A stretch of 13,086 nt of DNA from Pyrinomonadaceae bacterium (GCA_026786155.1 JAJAYR010000104.1:1-13086), one strand, 5' to 3'; numbered from the stretch's first letter, positions 1-8,487 are shown. Notes: generated by a model from the letters alone, not told the origin. A program made the numbers and translations.

Positions 1-1
1 A

Positions 2-1222
2 TCGAACCGCGTTCCGCAAATTATCGGAAACGGAACAGTTGGCGCGGGCGGAAATATCCCGCAAGCGACGGCGATTGAACCGCCGCTGGTCGGCAATCCG
101 AATTTCACCGTCGGCGTTTCCAACGCGCTCGGCGGCGCGAATGCCGTTTTAGTCATCAACAGCACCGATCCCGGAACAGGCGCAACTCCGGCAAACGGTT
201 CATTCGCCCGCGCAGTCGTGCAGCTTTCCGGCAGCGGAAACGGAAACGGTTACGGCTCGATCAGCTTGCCGATTCCGAATAATCCCGCGCTCGTCGGCGC
301 GACGTTTTTCGGACGCTGGTATATTTCCGATTCGAGTGCGGCAAACGGCATGGCGATTTCTCCGGCGTTCAAATTTACCGTTTTCGGCGACGCGACCGCT
401 GCGCCCATGAGAGCCAAACATGCCGATTTTGACGGCGACGGCAAAACCGACGTTTCAGTTTTTCGACCTTCGGACGGCAATTGGTATATTTTGCGTTCGT
501 CCGACAACAATCTCGCTGCCAGCAGTTTCGGATTCGCTTCGGACACGCTCGCGCCGGAAGATTACGACGGCGACGGGAAAACCGACATCGCCGTTTTTCG
601 CGGCGGAGTTTGGTATATTCTGCAAAGCCGCGACGGATTTAAGGGAATCCGATTCGGACAAACCGGCGACGTTCCGCAAGCGGGCGATTACGACGGCGAC
701 GGCAAAGCCGACATCGCTGTTTTCAGAAACGGTATTTGGTATTTACAGCAGAGCCGCGACGGTTTTCGCGCCGCGCAATTCGGTTTGGGAACGGATAAAC
801 CGATTGCCGACGATTATGACGGCGACGGCAAAACTGACATCGCGGTTTTCCGGGACGGTATTTGGTATTTACAGCGCAGCCGCGACGGATTCTCCGGCGC
901 ACAATTCGGCGCGATTGAAGACAAGCCGGTTCTCGGCGATTACGACGGCGACGGCAAAGCGGATTTAGCCGTCTTCCGACCGTCAAACGGCGTTTGGTAT
1001 TATCTGCGGAGCAGCGATAGCGCATTTCGCGGCATCGCTTACGGTGCTTCGACGGACGTTCCCGCGCCCGGCGATTATGACGGCGACGGTAAATCGGATT
1101 TTGCGGTTTTCCGCCCGTCAATCGGCGTTTGGTTTATTATGCAAAACTCCAACGGGGCGACGCGAGCGCAAAATTGGGGAATAAACGGCGACGTTCCGCT
1201 GCCTGCGACGAATGTCCCGTAG
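2..1222 (+). CDS. Secreted FG-GAP/VCBS-like repeat protein, C-terminal part (5' end outside window)
   Basis: The frame is open from the left window edge, so the real start is upstream; the GTG at 218 is only the first internal start codon. About the first 130 residues form a beta-rich, Gly/Ala/Asn-rich region (FTVGVSNALGGANAVLV) of a type often seen before the repeats in large acidobacterial exported proteins. From about 425 there are six repeats of roughly 43-46 residues. Each has the acidic core D-(F/Y)-DGDGK-(T/A/S)-D followed by (I/V/L/F)-(A/S)-VFR, then WY and an FG pair. DxDxDG loops of this kind typically bind calcium in FG-GAP/VCBS and integrin-like beta-propeller blades. The protein ends PLPATNVP, resembling the PIPNAFVP end of the convergent gene at 3901. 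No transmembrane or anchor segment is visible. A role in adhesion or the cell surface is inference. The repeat family call is strong; the full protein's nature is unknown. Confidence 0.85.
   Translation, partial: SNRVPQIIGNGTVGAGGNIPQATAIEPPLVGNPNFTVGVSNALGGANAVLVINSTDPGTGATPANGSFARAVVQLSGSGNGNGYGSISLPIPNNPALVGATFFGRWYISDSSAANGMAISPAFKFTVFGDATAAPMRAKHADFDGDGKTDVSVFRPSDGNWYILRSSDNNLAASSFGFASDTLAPEDYDGDGKTDIAVFRGGVWYILQSRDGFKGIRFGQTGDVPQAGDYDGDGKADIAVFRNGIWYLQQSRDGFRAAQFGLGTDKPIADDYDGDGKTDIAVFRDGIWYLQRSRDGFSGAQFGAIEDKPVLGDYDGDGKADLAVFRPSNGVWYYLRSSDSAFRGIAYGASTDVPAPGDYDGDGKSDFAVFRPSIGVWFIMQNSNGATRAQNWGINGDVPLPATNVP
425..1195 (+). repeat. Six FG-GAP-like DxDGDGKxD coding repeats
   Basis: Six degenerate tandem coding repeats of about 130-138 bp have cores reading DFDGDGKTD, DYDGDGKTD, DYDGDGKAD, DYDGDGKTD, DYDGDGKAD and DYDGDGKSD. 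After the core the units read RPSDG, RGG, RNG, RDG, RPSNG and RPSIG. They are homologous to, and in inverted orientation relative to, the array at 3901-4689. Confidence 0.9.
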
Positions 1223-1262
1223 ATTTGTTTCTAAAAAAATTGTCTCAAAATAATGTTCAATC

Positions 1263-1341
1263 GTTCAGAGTCCAAACGCGGAACGCCCTTTGCTCCGCCC
1301 GCGCAGCGCGGCGGTTTCACGCTGAAGCGTGGACTCTGAAC
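1263..1341. repeat. 79-bp compound palindrome (REP-like or terminator-like)
   Basis: The ends are a perfect 12-bp inverted repeat, GTTCAGAGTCCA at 1263-1274 and its complement at 1330-1341. Two further hairpins are nested inside: CCGCC...GGCGG with a GCGC/GCGC inner stem (1295-1314), and CACGCT-ga-AGCGTG (1318-1331). It begins about 40 bases after the stop of the FG-GAP gene. It could end that transcript, but there is no clean T-run, and the compound structure looks more like a dispersed intergenic palindrome of the REP type. Confidence 0.7.
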
Positions 1342-1454
1342 TTTTCAAAATACCTTAGAAACTTCGGCTCACCGGCTTATATTTTCGCTTCGGTTGAAAA
1401 AACGGTTTTGTTAAAAATATCTTGCCGAATCGCAATAAACTTTTCTAAGGGATA

Positions 1455-2719
1455 TGTAAAAAATAACTTATAACGATACAATAATAGCAACTTAGGAATT
1501 TGAAAAGCTATAAACTATGAACAAAAGTTCGGAACAATTATTTTTCGAGAGGTTGGATGAAAAGCAAAAGCGTCTTTTTGCCGCCTTGAAAGCTAACCAA
1601 CCCGGCTATTTTGGGGTTCATCAAGTTTCGCTTGAACTTGGCATTCATCCGCATACGATTCGTGTTGGACAAAAAGAGTTAGTCGCGCATTTCCAACGGG
1701 GCGGAAATTTCCAGGCGGATTTGCAAAATTGGTGGTGGACGAAAAAAAACATTGCAACCGAAGCGGAATTAATCATTTTATTGGATGAGATTGTGGAATC
1801 CCAAACGGCAGGTTCTCCGATGAATGAAAAGGTTCGTTGGACAAATTTGAAGACCTCGGATGTCGTGAAATTATTTGGTGAAAAAGGTGTCCAAACGAGT
1901 CGTTTTATCGCCCGGACAATTGACCAAAATGAAAGGCTTGGTGAAGCGAAAAATGAGTAAAACAATGACGATTAAAGAGGTTGAAAATCGAGTTGAACAG
2001 TTTCACCGGATTACGAAAACAGTCGCCGAATTCAAACAAAAAGGTTTGCCGATATTGAGCGTAGATACTAAGAAAAAAGAGTTCATCGGACAATTTTATC
2101 GTGCCGGCAAGTCATATTGCCAAGAAAAAAGAGAGGTTTATGACCACGATTTTGCGAGTCTTGCAGAAGGCGTGGTGGTGCCGCACGGGATTTATGACAT
2201 CGTGCAAAACAAAGGATATTTGAGTTTGGGAAAGAGCAAAGATAGGTTCGAGTTTTTGTGCGATAATCTGCGCTATCATTGGCAAAACAACCTTCCCAAA
2301 GAGTATCCCAAAGCAACATTTCTCTCGCTTTTAATGGACGGCGGAGGAAGCAATTCGTGTCTCCATTACATCGCCCGTAGAAGATTTGCAAAAGTTGGCA
2401 AATGAGTTGGGAATCACAATTACAATCGCTCATTATCCGGCATATTGTGAACAATATAATCCGATTGAGCATCGCTTATTTCCACATTTACAAAGAAGTT
2501 GGGAAGGTCTGGTGTTTGAGAATTATGAAATTGTCAAAGAACAAGCCGAGAAAACAACCACCGAAAAAGGACTGAAAGTGGTAGCGTGGATAAATGAAAA
2601 AGTGTCTCGAAGCGGAAGAAAAGAGAGCGAGAATTTCAAAGCAACAATGACAATAGCGTTTGATGAAGTGCTACCGAAATGGAATTATCAAATACAACCG
2701 TTATAAGTTATTTTTTACA
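1455..2719 (+). mobile_element. ISAzo13-family insertion sequence, decayed
   Basis: A perfect 21-bp inverted repeat, starting TGTAAAAAATAAC, bounds the element at 1455-1475 and (inverted) at 2699-2719. The match continues imperfectly for about nine bases outward (TAAGGGATA at 1446-1454 against CGTTCCTAA at 2720-2728), so the true ends may be 1446 and 2728. The stop codon of the transposase lies inside the right repeat. The element is AT-richer than the host genes. No target-site duplication could be recognised with confidence. Confidence 0.85.
1517..2706 (+). pseudogene. ISAzo13-family DDE transposase with two frameshifts
   Basis: Three consecutive frames together give one transposase of about 395 residues, near the usual family length. 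Frame A (1517-1960) holds an N-terminal helix-turn-helix (GIHPHTIRVG) and the PMNEKVRWTNLKTSDVV region. Frame B (to 2405) holds KRKMSKTMTIKEVENR, SVDTKKKE (first catalytic Asp at 2064-2066), VPHGIYDI and MDGGGSN (second Asp at 2337-2339). Frame C (to 2706) holds DLQKLANELGITI, YNPIEHRLF (catalytic Glu at 2467-2469), TTTEKGLKV and WNYQI near the C-terminus. The A-to-B switch fits one extra A in the run at 1926-1929. The B-to-C switch fits one extra C at 2374-2376. The total of 1190 bases is 396 codons plus 2, as expected for two single-base insertions. All catalytic residues survive but no single frame contains them. Programmed frameshifting is not expected in this family, so I call it a pseudogene, unless the indels are sequencing errors. 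Confidence 0.88.
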
Positions 2720-2725
2720 CGTTCC

Positions 2726-2893
2726 TAATTCTACTTTGTCAGATTAAAAATTCGCCGCCGATGTTCGCCGATAAACGCCGATATTTTTCCTGATTTTCAG
2801 AATTTCAACTGATTTATCCGCGTCATCGGCGTTAATCGGCGGCTAAAATTCTTCTTTCTTAAAGTTTTATCTTAATCTGACAAAGTAGAATTA
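2726..2893. repeat. 168-bp palindromic MITE-like element
   Basis: Perfect 22-bp inverted repeats lie at 2726-2747 and 2872-2893 (outer bases TAATTCTACTTTGTC...). Inside, an imperfect palindrome pairs GCCGCCGAT (2754-2762) with ATCGGCGGC (2835-2843) and CGCCGAT (2766-2772) with ATCGGCG (2825-2831). There is no coding capacity. Length and structure fit a non-autonomous inverted-repeat element. Its left end touches the right end of the ISAzo13 element, and its right end lies just before the IS3 orfB remnant. Confidence 0.75.
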
Positions 2894-3003
2894 AGCAGGG
2901 CGCAATAAGTTTTGTAAGATAATAAAAAAGTATTTACCTTGGTTTTATTGGCGAGAAACAATTTCATTATGTTACAAAACTTTCTGATACCTGCTTATGT
3001 CGG

Positions 3004-3834
3004 GTGATGCCAGTCGAACGGTGCAATTATTATGCTTACGAGCGCGGCGAAACCTATCGGGAGAATCCGCAGACGGCGCGCATCAAGGAATGTTTCCACG
3101 CAAATGCGCGGTGTTACGGTTCGAGAAGAATCGCGGCGAGCTTAAAACTCGGACGCAATACGGTCAGACAAGTGATGCGGCGTGAAGGCTTACGGGCGAT
3201 TGCCCCGAAGCGTTTCAAGCCGCAGACGACCGATTCCAGACACGGTTTGGGGGCGAATGACAACTTGTTGAAAAACCGATCAAATGAGCCGACTGCGAAG
3301 GGCGCAGTGTTGGTCGGCGACATTACCTATTTGCCGATGCAGGACGGTTCGTTTTGTTATCTGGCGTGCCTTCAGGATAAATATACGCGGCGCATTGTCG
3401 GGTGGAAAGTTTCGACGCGAATGACGGCGCAATTAGTCATTGACGTTTTTCTGCAAGCACTTTTGAAAGGTTTAATCGGCGAAGGCGCAATTATTCATAC
3501 CGATCAAGGCAGCCATTACGCGGCGGTCGAATATCGGAGATTGCTTTACACGGGCGGCTTCCGTCAATCAATGTCGAGACGCGGCAATTGTTATGATAAT
3601 GCCCGGGCGGAAAGTTTTTTCTCCCGTTTCAAGGCGGAATTATTGGAAAACGGCAGGTTTGAAAATCTCGAACAAGCCCGATCAGAAATCTTCAGCTACA
3701 TTGAAGGTTATTACAATCGAGAGCGATTGCATTCAAGTTTAGGCTACAAAAGTCCGATGGCATTTGAAAAAGAATTGAAAACCAGAGATAAAATCAAAAA
3801 ACAAAGGAGCAGCGAGAGTTCTGTGTATCGCTAA
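3004..3834 (+). CDS. IS3-family transposase OrfB (orphan, orfA missing)
   Basis: This is the catalytic subunit of an IS3-family transposase. Residues 25-70 form the helix-turn-helix-like region (YGSRRIAASLKLGRNTVRQVM). The rve/integrase core has Asp106 in GDITYLP, Asp167 in HTDQGSHY and Glu203 in CYDNARAESFFSRFK. The 35-residue gap between Asp167 and Glu203 is the classic IS3 DD(35)E signature. The C-terminal YNRERLHSSLGYKSPMAFE is also typical. The frame is open upstream to 2926, and the residues just before 3004 (TCLCRV) match the usual LCRVLGV start of OrfB. The real protein therefore begins upstream, normally by frameshifting from orfA. No orfA fits between the palindrome at 2726-2893 and this gene, so the element is 5'-truncated and probably cannot move by itself. 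Terminal repeats were not identified. Confidence 0.93.
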   Translation: MMPVERCNYYAYERGETYRENPQTARIKECFHANARCYGSRRIAASLKLGRNTVRQVMRREGLRAIAPKRFKPQTTDSRHGLGANDNLLKNRSNEPTAKGAVLVGDITYLPMQDGSFCYLACLQDKYTRRIVGWKVSTRMTAQLVIDVFLQALLKGLIGEGAIIHTDQGSHYAAVEYRRLLYTGGFRQSMSRRGNCYDNARAESFFSRFKAELLENGRFENLEQARSEIFSYIEGYYNRERLHSSLGYKSPMAFEKELKTRDKIKKQRSSESSVYR

Positions 3835-3851
3835 ACTTGACCATCTCAGTT

Positions 3852-3879
3852 CGGTGTGGCATTGTTTGATACCACACCG
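3852..3879. terminator. Terminator-like hairpin between convergent genes
   Basis: CGGTGTGG (3852-3859) and CCACACCG (3872-3879) form a perfect 8-bp stem with a 12-base loop, followed on the + strand by TTTATTT. It lies 17 bases past the IS3 orfB stop and 21 bases past the stop of the minus-strand giant gene. It could end transcripts from either side, with a better U-rich tail for the + strand. Confidence 0.6.
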
Positions 3880-3900
3880 TTTATTTGACAGGTTTTATCT

Positions 3901-4689
3901 TCAAGGCACGAAAGCATTGGGAATTGGTTTGTCGGTTGCCGCGCCGAATGAAACGCCCGTAAATCCTGCCTGACTTCTTTGCAGATACCACGTTCCATCT
4001 CTAAAGACAGCGACATCGGCTTTCCCGTCGCCGTCATAATCCGCCGGTGTCGGTAAATCCGTTCCCAATCCAAAGGCGATTCCGGTAAAGCCCGCCGTGC
4101 TTCGCAGCAGATACCATACTCCGCTTGATGGTCTGAACACCGCTACATCAGCCTTGCCGTCGCCATCGTAGTCTGCCGACACAGGTTTGTCCGTGCTTTC
4201 ACCAAAAGCTATTCCCGTAAATCCGAGTGTGCTTCTCTGTAAATACCACGTTCCGTTTCGATAAACGGCGACATCGGCTTTCCCGTCGCCGTCGTAATCC
4301 GCCGGAACAGGTTTGTCGCCGTTTTGCCCGAACTGGATGCCGGTAAAGCCTAAACTGCTTCTGAGCAAATACCAGACACCGTTCGACGGACGGAAAACCG
4401 CCACATCGGCTTTGCCGTCGCCATCATAATCGGCGGGAACGGGAATGTCAGTTGCTTCGCCGAAAGCGATGCCGGTAAAACCAAGTTGACTGCGTTGAAG
4501 ATACCAAATCCCGCTGCGATAAACCGCGACATCGGTTTTCCCGTCACCGTCGTAATCGGCGGGAACGAGTTTGTCCGTTCCAAATCCGAAGGCGAGACCT
4601 GTAAAGCCGGTGGTTGACTGAAGCAAATACCACGCGCCGTTGGACGGGCGAAACACGGAAACGTCGGCTTTCCCGTCACCGTCAAAATC
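3901..4689 (-). repeat. Six FG-GAP-like coding repeats in three alternating pairs
   Basis: Six units with D(F/Y)DGDGK(A/T)D cores. The residues after the core alternate strictly: RPSNG, RSG, RPSNG, RNG, RPSSG, RDG. The long and short units also alternate WYLL(Q/R)S and WYLQRS. The true repeat is therefore a dimer of about 88-89 residues, present three times, which suggests growth by duplication of pairs. Confidence 0.88.
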
Positions 4690-7600
4690 GAACTGCGGAC
4701 GCGCCGTTGGCGCGCAGTTGTTGACGAACGCGTTTTGCACTTCCGTCAAAGTTAATGCGCGGTTGTAGATTTTCACTTCATCGAGCAAACCATTATAAAA
4801 TCCCGCGCTGCCCGCGCGTCCGCCGCCGACGGATAAATTCGTCGGCGCGGTCAGGCTCGCCGTCGAACCCATCCCGGTCGCCGCTTCCGCACCATCAACG
4901 TAGAGTTTCATCGCGCCAGTTGTTTTGCTGCGGGTAGCAACGATGTGATGCCACGAATTATCATTGACCGCCGCCGTGCTGCGAATCGTCAAGTCGCCGC
5001 CCGTACCGAACAAAACTTTGCCAGCGCCGAGCGATACGCCGAAATCGTTGGTCACGCTGGGAATTTCGCCGTCAACCATTCCGAACCCGTTATACCACTG
5101 CGATTCGCCGCCGCCGGTCTGCGCCGATTTCATCCAGAATTCGATGGAGAAATCATCGGCAATTGAGCGGTTGATATTGAACGCGCTCGACCCGTTAAAG
5201 CCGAAACCGCTGTTGATGCGTCCCGCCGCATAATCAAGATTGCCTTGCGGTAAGCCATTGTTCGTCCCGATTGAATCAGCCGTGTTTCCCTGACCGCGAT
5301 ACCAATTCAGCAGCCCGCTCGAAACCGGATTGCAGCCGGTGACGGGACATTTGCCGACGCTGCCCGCGTTGTAGAGACGGCTGATCGTGTTGGCGGAAAG
5401 ATTGTCGTTGTAAATCGTTACTTCGTCCAGCACGCCGTTAAATTTGCCGTCGTAAGTTACGCCTGAAGTGCCTAAGAAAAGCGGGCGCGTGCCGTAATCG
5501 AGTGTGACGGGAGCGTCTGCCGAACCGACCTGATTGCCGTTGACATACAGGCGGACGCGGCTGCCGTCGAAACTTCCGACGACGTGATAAAACTCGCCGG
5601 TCGTCGCCAGCGTCGTGCCGCTGTCGGCAAAGCCGGTCACGCCGTTCGCGTCGGTGACGGCGAAAACCAGCCGGTTGTTCGGGTATTTTAGAAGCGCGTA
5701 GCCCTCAAAATTGTTGACGCGCGAATTTTTCTTGAAAACGAGATATTGTGTTCCGTTCGGCGCGCCGCCGGTCGTGTTTGACGTGAGCGAGTCGAATCGC
5801 ACCCACGTTTCGACCGATACTTTCGCCGGTTTAAGCGAGGCGGCATCGGGAATCTCAACTTTGTCGTCCACACCATCGAATTTGAAACCTCTGCCGACTT
5901 TGGCGGCGACATAAGTCGCGCCGCTCGCCGCGCCGTTGTTCGCGCCGTGCGAATCGGCGGCGTTTGATTCGCCTTGATACCACGAAACGATTTCGTCCGG
6001 CGCAGTGGTGCAGGCGGCGGTATCCGCGCCCCAATCTGGCGTGGTATCGGTTACCGTGTTGACGGTGCGCGGCGTTTGGCTGCCGCCGGTTTTGGTCATC
6101 GTGTAAATTTCCGAATCGCCGTCGCTGCGCGTAAAAACGATTTGCTGACCGTCCGGCGAAAACGCCGGGTTGCCGTCTGCCGCCGCGTTGTTGGTCAAAT
6201 TCGTGCCGTTCCGGGTGTAAATGTCCGGGTTGCCGTTTCTCACGCCGACGTAAATGAGCGAATTGTCAGCCGGAGAAATTGCCGGACTGTCATCCGATTC
6301 AGTGTTGATCGTGAATTGCGTAACAGTGGAGGTATTGACGCTGTTGACCGCGAAAATTTCGTTATCGCCGTCGCGGTTGCTGGTAAAATAAACCGTTATT
6401 CCATCCGCCGACCACGCCGGATCGCGGTCGGTCGCCGCGTTGTTTGTGATGTTGCGCGGCGAAGTGCCGTCGCTTTGCATCACGAAAATTTCGAGATTAT
6501 CGTTGCCATTGACCGTTACTTCGCGGACAAAGGCGATCTGCGAACCGTCCGGCGACCACGACGGATTTTCATCGCGCCCGCCGGTCGTCAACGGCACGGG
6601 CGTTCCCGTGCCGTCGGCGTTGATTTTGAAAATATTACGGTCGCTGCGATAAACGATTTGCGAGCCGTCCGGCGAATATGACGGTTCGGTGTCCAGCACC
6701 GAATTATTGGTCAAACGGCGCACGTCGTCCCCGGTCGCGGTCATCGTGTAAATTTCGCGGTTGTCTTCCGCGTTGTTGCGGCTCGAAAACGCGATGCGTC
6801 CGTTGTTGCGGACAAACGGCGTTCCGACAAAGTTCTGCCCGACAACATTGGAGTTTGTCACCGTAACGGTGCGACTCGTCGGCGCGAAATTGTAGCCGAC
6901 TTTGGCGGCGGTCAGTTGATAAGTTCCTGCCGGAACATTTGTAAAAATGAAAATGCCGTCTCCCGTATCGCTCGAAACTTCTTGAATAAAACCGGAGTCA
7001 TCTCGTAAACGAAGCGTCACGCCGCCGAACGAATTGCCGTTGTTGTCTGCAACTCGCCCGCTAACCTCCCTCCCGAATTCAGCAATGAAGTTTTGATTGC
7101 TTAAATCGCCTGTCAAATTAACGATTCTTGATCGGGGTGTACAGTAAATATTCCCTGTTGCGTTGCAACTCGGAATGATTTCGTAAATCCCCGGTTCAGC
7201 CAGTTTTAGATTGTAGTTCCCACTGGTATTAGTACCCGTCGTTCTGATCAGCATTCCATTCTGAAATGCCCGAATTATTGCAGGAAACGGCTGAGAATTG
7301 AGAGTTACGCTTCCGGTGACACTAATGAACGGACGCGCCTGAAAGTCAGCGAGGGTCATATTACTCGTGACGTTGACCGTCCGGCTCGGCGGCGTGTAAA
7401 GAAAATCGGGCGTGACCGGAACTATCGTGTATGCGCCTGTCAAAATATTGTTGAAACGATAATCTCCGTTTGCGTCCGTCACAGCGAATCGCTCAAATGA
7501 GTCGCCGCTTTTCAAACTGATACGGATGTTCGCCGCCGGGCTGCCGCTGTTCAGTAAAACGCGCCCGCCGACCGTGTAAGATGAGGCGGAAGCAGCGAAC

Positions 7601-8487
7601 ATATTAACGCGGACGGCAAAAGTGTTGAAATCGTTGCGGCTGAACTCGCTAAGTGAAAGCTGTGGCGGGACGGTGGTAAAATCCAGCGAATCGGTCATTC
7701 CGACGACATACACCGTGCCGGGGGCGAGCGACGGCGCGACGGCAATGGCGTTGCCATTGTCATAACCGGTTCCGCCAAGATAGCTCGAACTAATCAACGC
7801 TCCGGCAGGCGATAAAGCCGTTACATAAGCGTCACCACCGTAAAGATCGCCTGCCGGTGTCGAGGTTTGCGAGTAGCCGCTGTAAGCCTCGTTGCCCGCC
7901 AGCGGATTGAGAATCGGGAAATCGGCGGAAAGCGTCGTTCCCGTCACATAAGCGTTGCCGGATGAATCAACCGTTAACCCGCCGTGAGCCGCATCTTGAA
8001 ACTGGTATCGTTCCTCACCGCTGCCGCCGAGATAAGTTGAATAAATCAAGTTTGCGCCCGAAGGATTAAATTTGGCAACGAAATTTTCGCTTTTCGCACA
8101 ATACAAAGTGCCCGCGTCAAGTGCGCCGCACGAATTATCCACGGCGTTGACAAGTGGTAAATTATTGGGGTTTTTAACCGTATCGCCCGCAATAATAACA
8201 TTGTTGTTCGGGTCAACCGCCAAATCGTTAACATCCAAATAACCATTCCCCGTACCGAAATAAGTCGAATACAAAAGCGATTGCAGGCAATCGGCGATTG
8301 AAGTCACCGTGCAGTTTGCCGGGTTGGTGTTCAATTTAGTGACAAACCCGGAATAACTGCCGGTATTGGCATTTTGGAAAGCGTCTTTCGTCGGGAAATC
8401 GGTTGATTTCGTTCCGCCGCCGACCCAGACGCTGCCGAACGAATCCAAATCAATCGCATTTGCTTCGTCCCTACCATTACCCGGCAA
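3901..8487 (-). CDS. Giant multidomain exported protein, downstream part after in-frame TAG
   Basis: This has the same frame as the 8617-9966 gene. The frame is open back to 8616, so TTG 8487 is merely the first start codon after the TAG. No convincing ribosome binding site was noted there, and it is probably not an independent gene. Residues 1-300 are SBBP repeats (YSTYLGGSGEER..., LTVDSSGNAYVTG). Residues 303-560 are three carboxypeptidase-regulatory-like beta-sandwiches (GDYRFNNILTGAYTI, SGRVADNNGN, NVPAGTYQLTA). Residues 563-822 are a TolB/PD40 propeller with repeated PSYSPDGSQI and NPSWSPDGSQIAF. Residues 832-1047 and 1058-1258 are two LamG/concanavalin-like folds (FDGVDDKVEIP, VETWVRF, LDEVTIYN; IEFWMK, LDEVKIYNRAL). 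Residues 1267-1528 are six FG-GAP-like repeats. The protein is most likely secreted or outer-surface; its ligand is unknown. The ~1530 codons remain otherwise intact, arguing that the TAG is recent, read through, or an error. Confidence 0.85.
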   Translation of the reverse strand: MPGNGRDEANAIDLDSFGSVWVGGGTKSTDFPTKDAFQNANTGSYSGFVTKLNTNPANCTVTSIADCLQSLLYSTYFGTGNGYLDVNDLAVDPNNNVIIAGDTVKNPNNLPLVNAVDNSCGALDAGTLYCAKSENFVAKFNPSGANLIYSTYLGGSGEERYQFQDAAHGGLTVDSSGNAYVTGTTLSADFPILNPLAGNEAYSGYSQTSTPAGDLYGGDAYVTALSPAGALISSSYLGGTGYDNGNAIAVAPSLAPGTVYVVGMTDSLDFTTVPPQLSLSEFSRNDFNTFAVRVNMFAASASSYTVGGRVLLNSGSPAANIRISLKSGDSFERFAVTDANGDYRFNNILTGAYTIVPVTPDFLYTPPSRTVNVTSNMTLADFQARPFISVTGSVTLNSQPFPAIIRAFQNGMLIRTTGTNTSGNYNLKLAEPGIYEIIPSCNATGNIYCTPRSRIVNLTGDLSNQNFIAEFGREVSGRVADNNGNSFGGVTLRLRDDSGFIQEVSSDTGDGIFIFTNVPAGTYQLTAAKVGYNFAPTSRTVTVTNSNVVGQNFVGTPFVRNNGRIAFSSRNNAEDNREIYTMTATGDDVRRLTNNSVLDTEPSYSPDGSQIVYRSDRNIFKINADGTGTPVPLTTGGRDENPSWSPDGSQIAFVREVTVNGNDNLEIFVMQSDGTSPRNITNNAATDRDPAWSADGITVYFTSNRDGDNEIFAVNSVNTSTVTQFTINTESDDSPAISPADNSLIYVGVRNGNPDIYTRNGTNLTNNAAADGNPAFSPDGQQIVFTRSDGDSEIYTMTKTGGSQTPRTVNTVTDTTPDWGADTAACTTAPDEIVSWYQGESNAADSHGANNGAASGATYVAAKVGRGFKFDGVDDKVEIPDAASLKPAKVSVETWVRFDSLTSNTTGGAPNGTQYLVFKKNSRVNNFEGYALLKYPNNRLVFAVTDANGVTGFADSGTTLATTGEFYHVVGSFDGSRVRLYVNGNQVGSADAPVTLDYGTRPLFLGTSGVTYDGKFNGVLDEVTIYNDNLSANTISRLYNAGSVGKCPVTGCNPVSSGLLNWYRGQGNTADSIGTNNGLPQGNLDYAAGRINSGFGFNGSSAFNINRSIADDFSIEFWMKSAQTGGGESQWYNGFGMVDGEIPSVTNDFGVSLGAGKVLFGTGGDLTIRSTAAVNDNSWHHIVATRSKTTGAMKLYVDGAEAATGMGSTASLTAPTNLSVGGGRAGSAGFYNGLLDEVKIYNRALTLTEVQNAFVNNCAPTARPQFDFDGDGKADVSVFRPSNGAWYLLQSTTGFTGLAFGFGTDKLVPADYDGDGKTDVAVYRSGIWYLQRSQLGFTGIAFGEATDIPVPADYDGDGKADVAVFRPSNGVWYLLRSSLGFTGIQFGQNGDKPVPADYDGDGKADVAVYRNGTWYLQRSTLGFTGIAFGESTDKPVSADYDGDGKADVAVFRPSSGVWYLLRSTAGFTGIAFGLGTDLPTPADYDGDGKADVAVFRDGTWYLQRSQAGFTGVSFGAATDKPIPNAFVP

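Noticed and set aside
425..1195. CRISPR-like or noncoding tandem array
   Set aside because: The repeats of about 130 bp are in frame, degenerate at third positions and encode FG-GAP motifs; there are no spacers or cas genes.
1129..1473. 114-codon + strand frame over the end of the FG-GAP gene and the stem-loop
   Set aside because: It overlaps a real gene in another frame, crosses the palindrome and has no recognisable domain.
1926..2376. Programmed frameshifting to express the ISAzo13 transposase
   Set aside because: The family normally uses one frame. There are two shifts at ordinary short runs, with no clear slippery heptamer plus structure, so decay or error is more likely.
5974..6681. 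235-codon + strand open frame opposite the giant gene
   Set aside because: It is Arg/Val-rich, antisense to the PD40 propeller repeats, and mirrors their periodicity. It has no family features, so it is a shadow frame.
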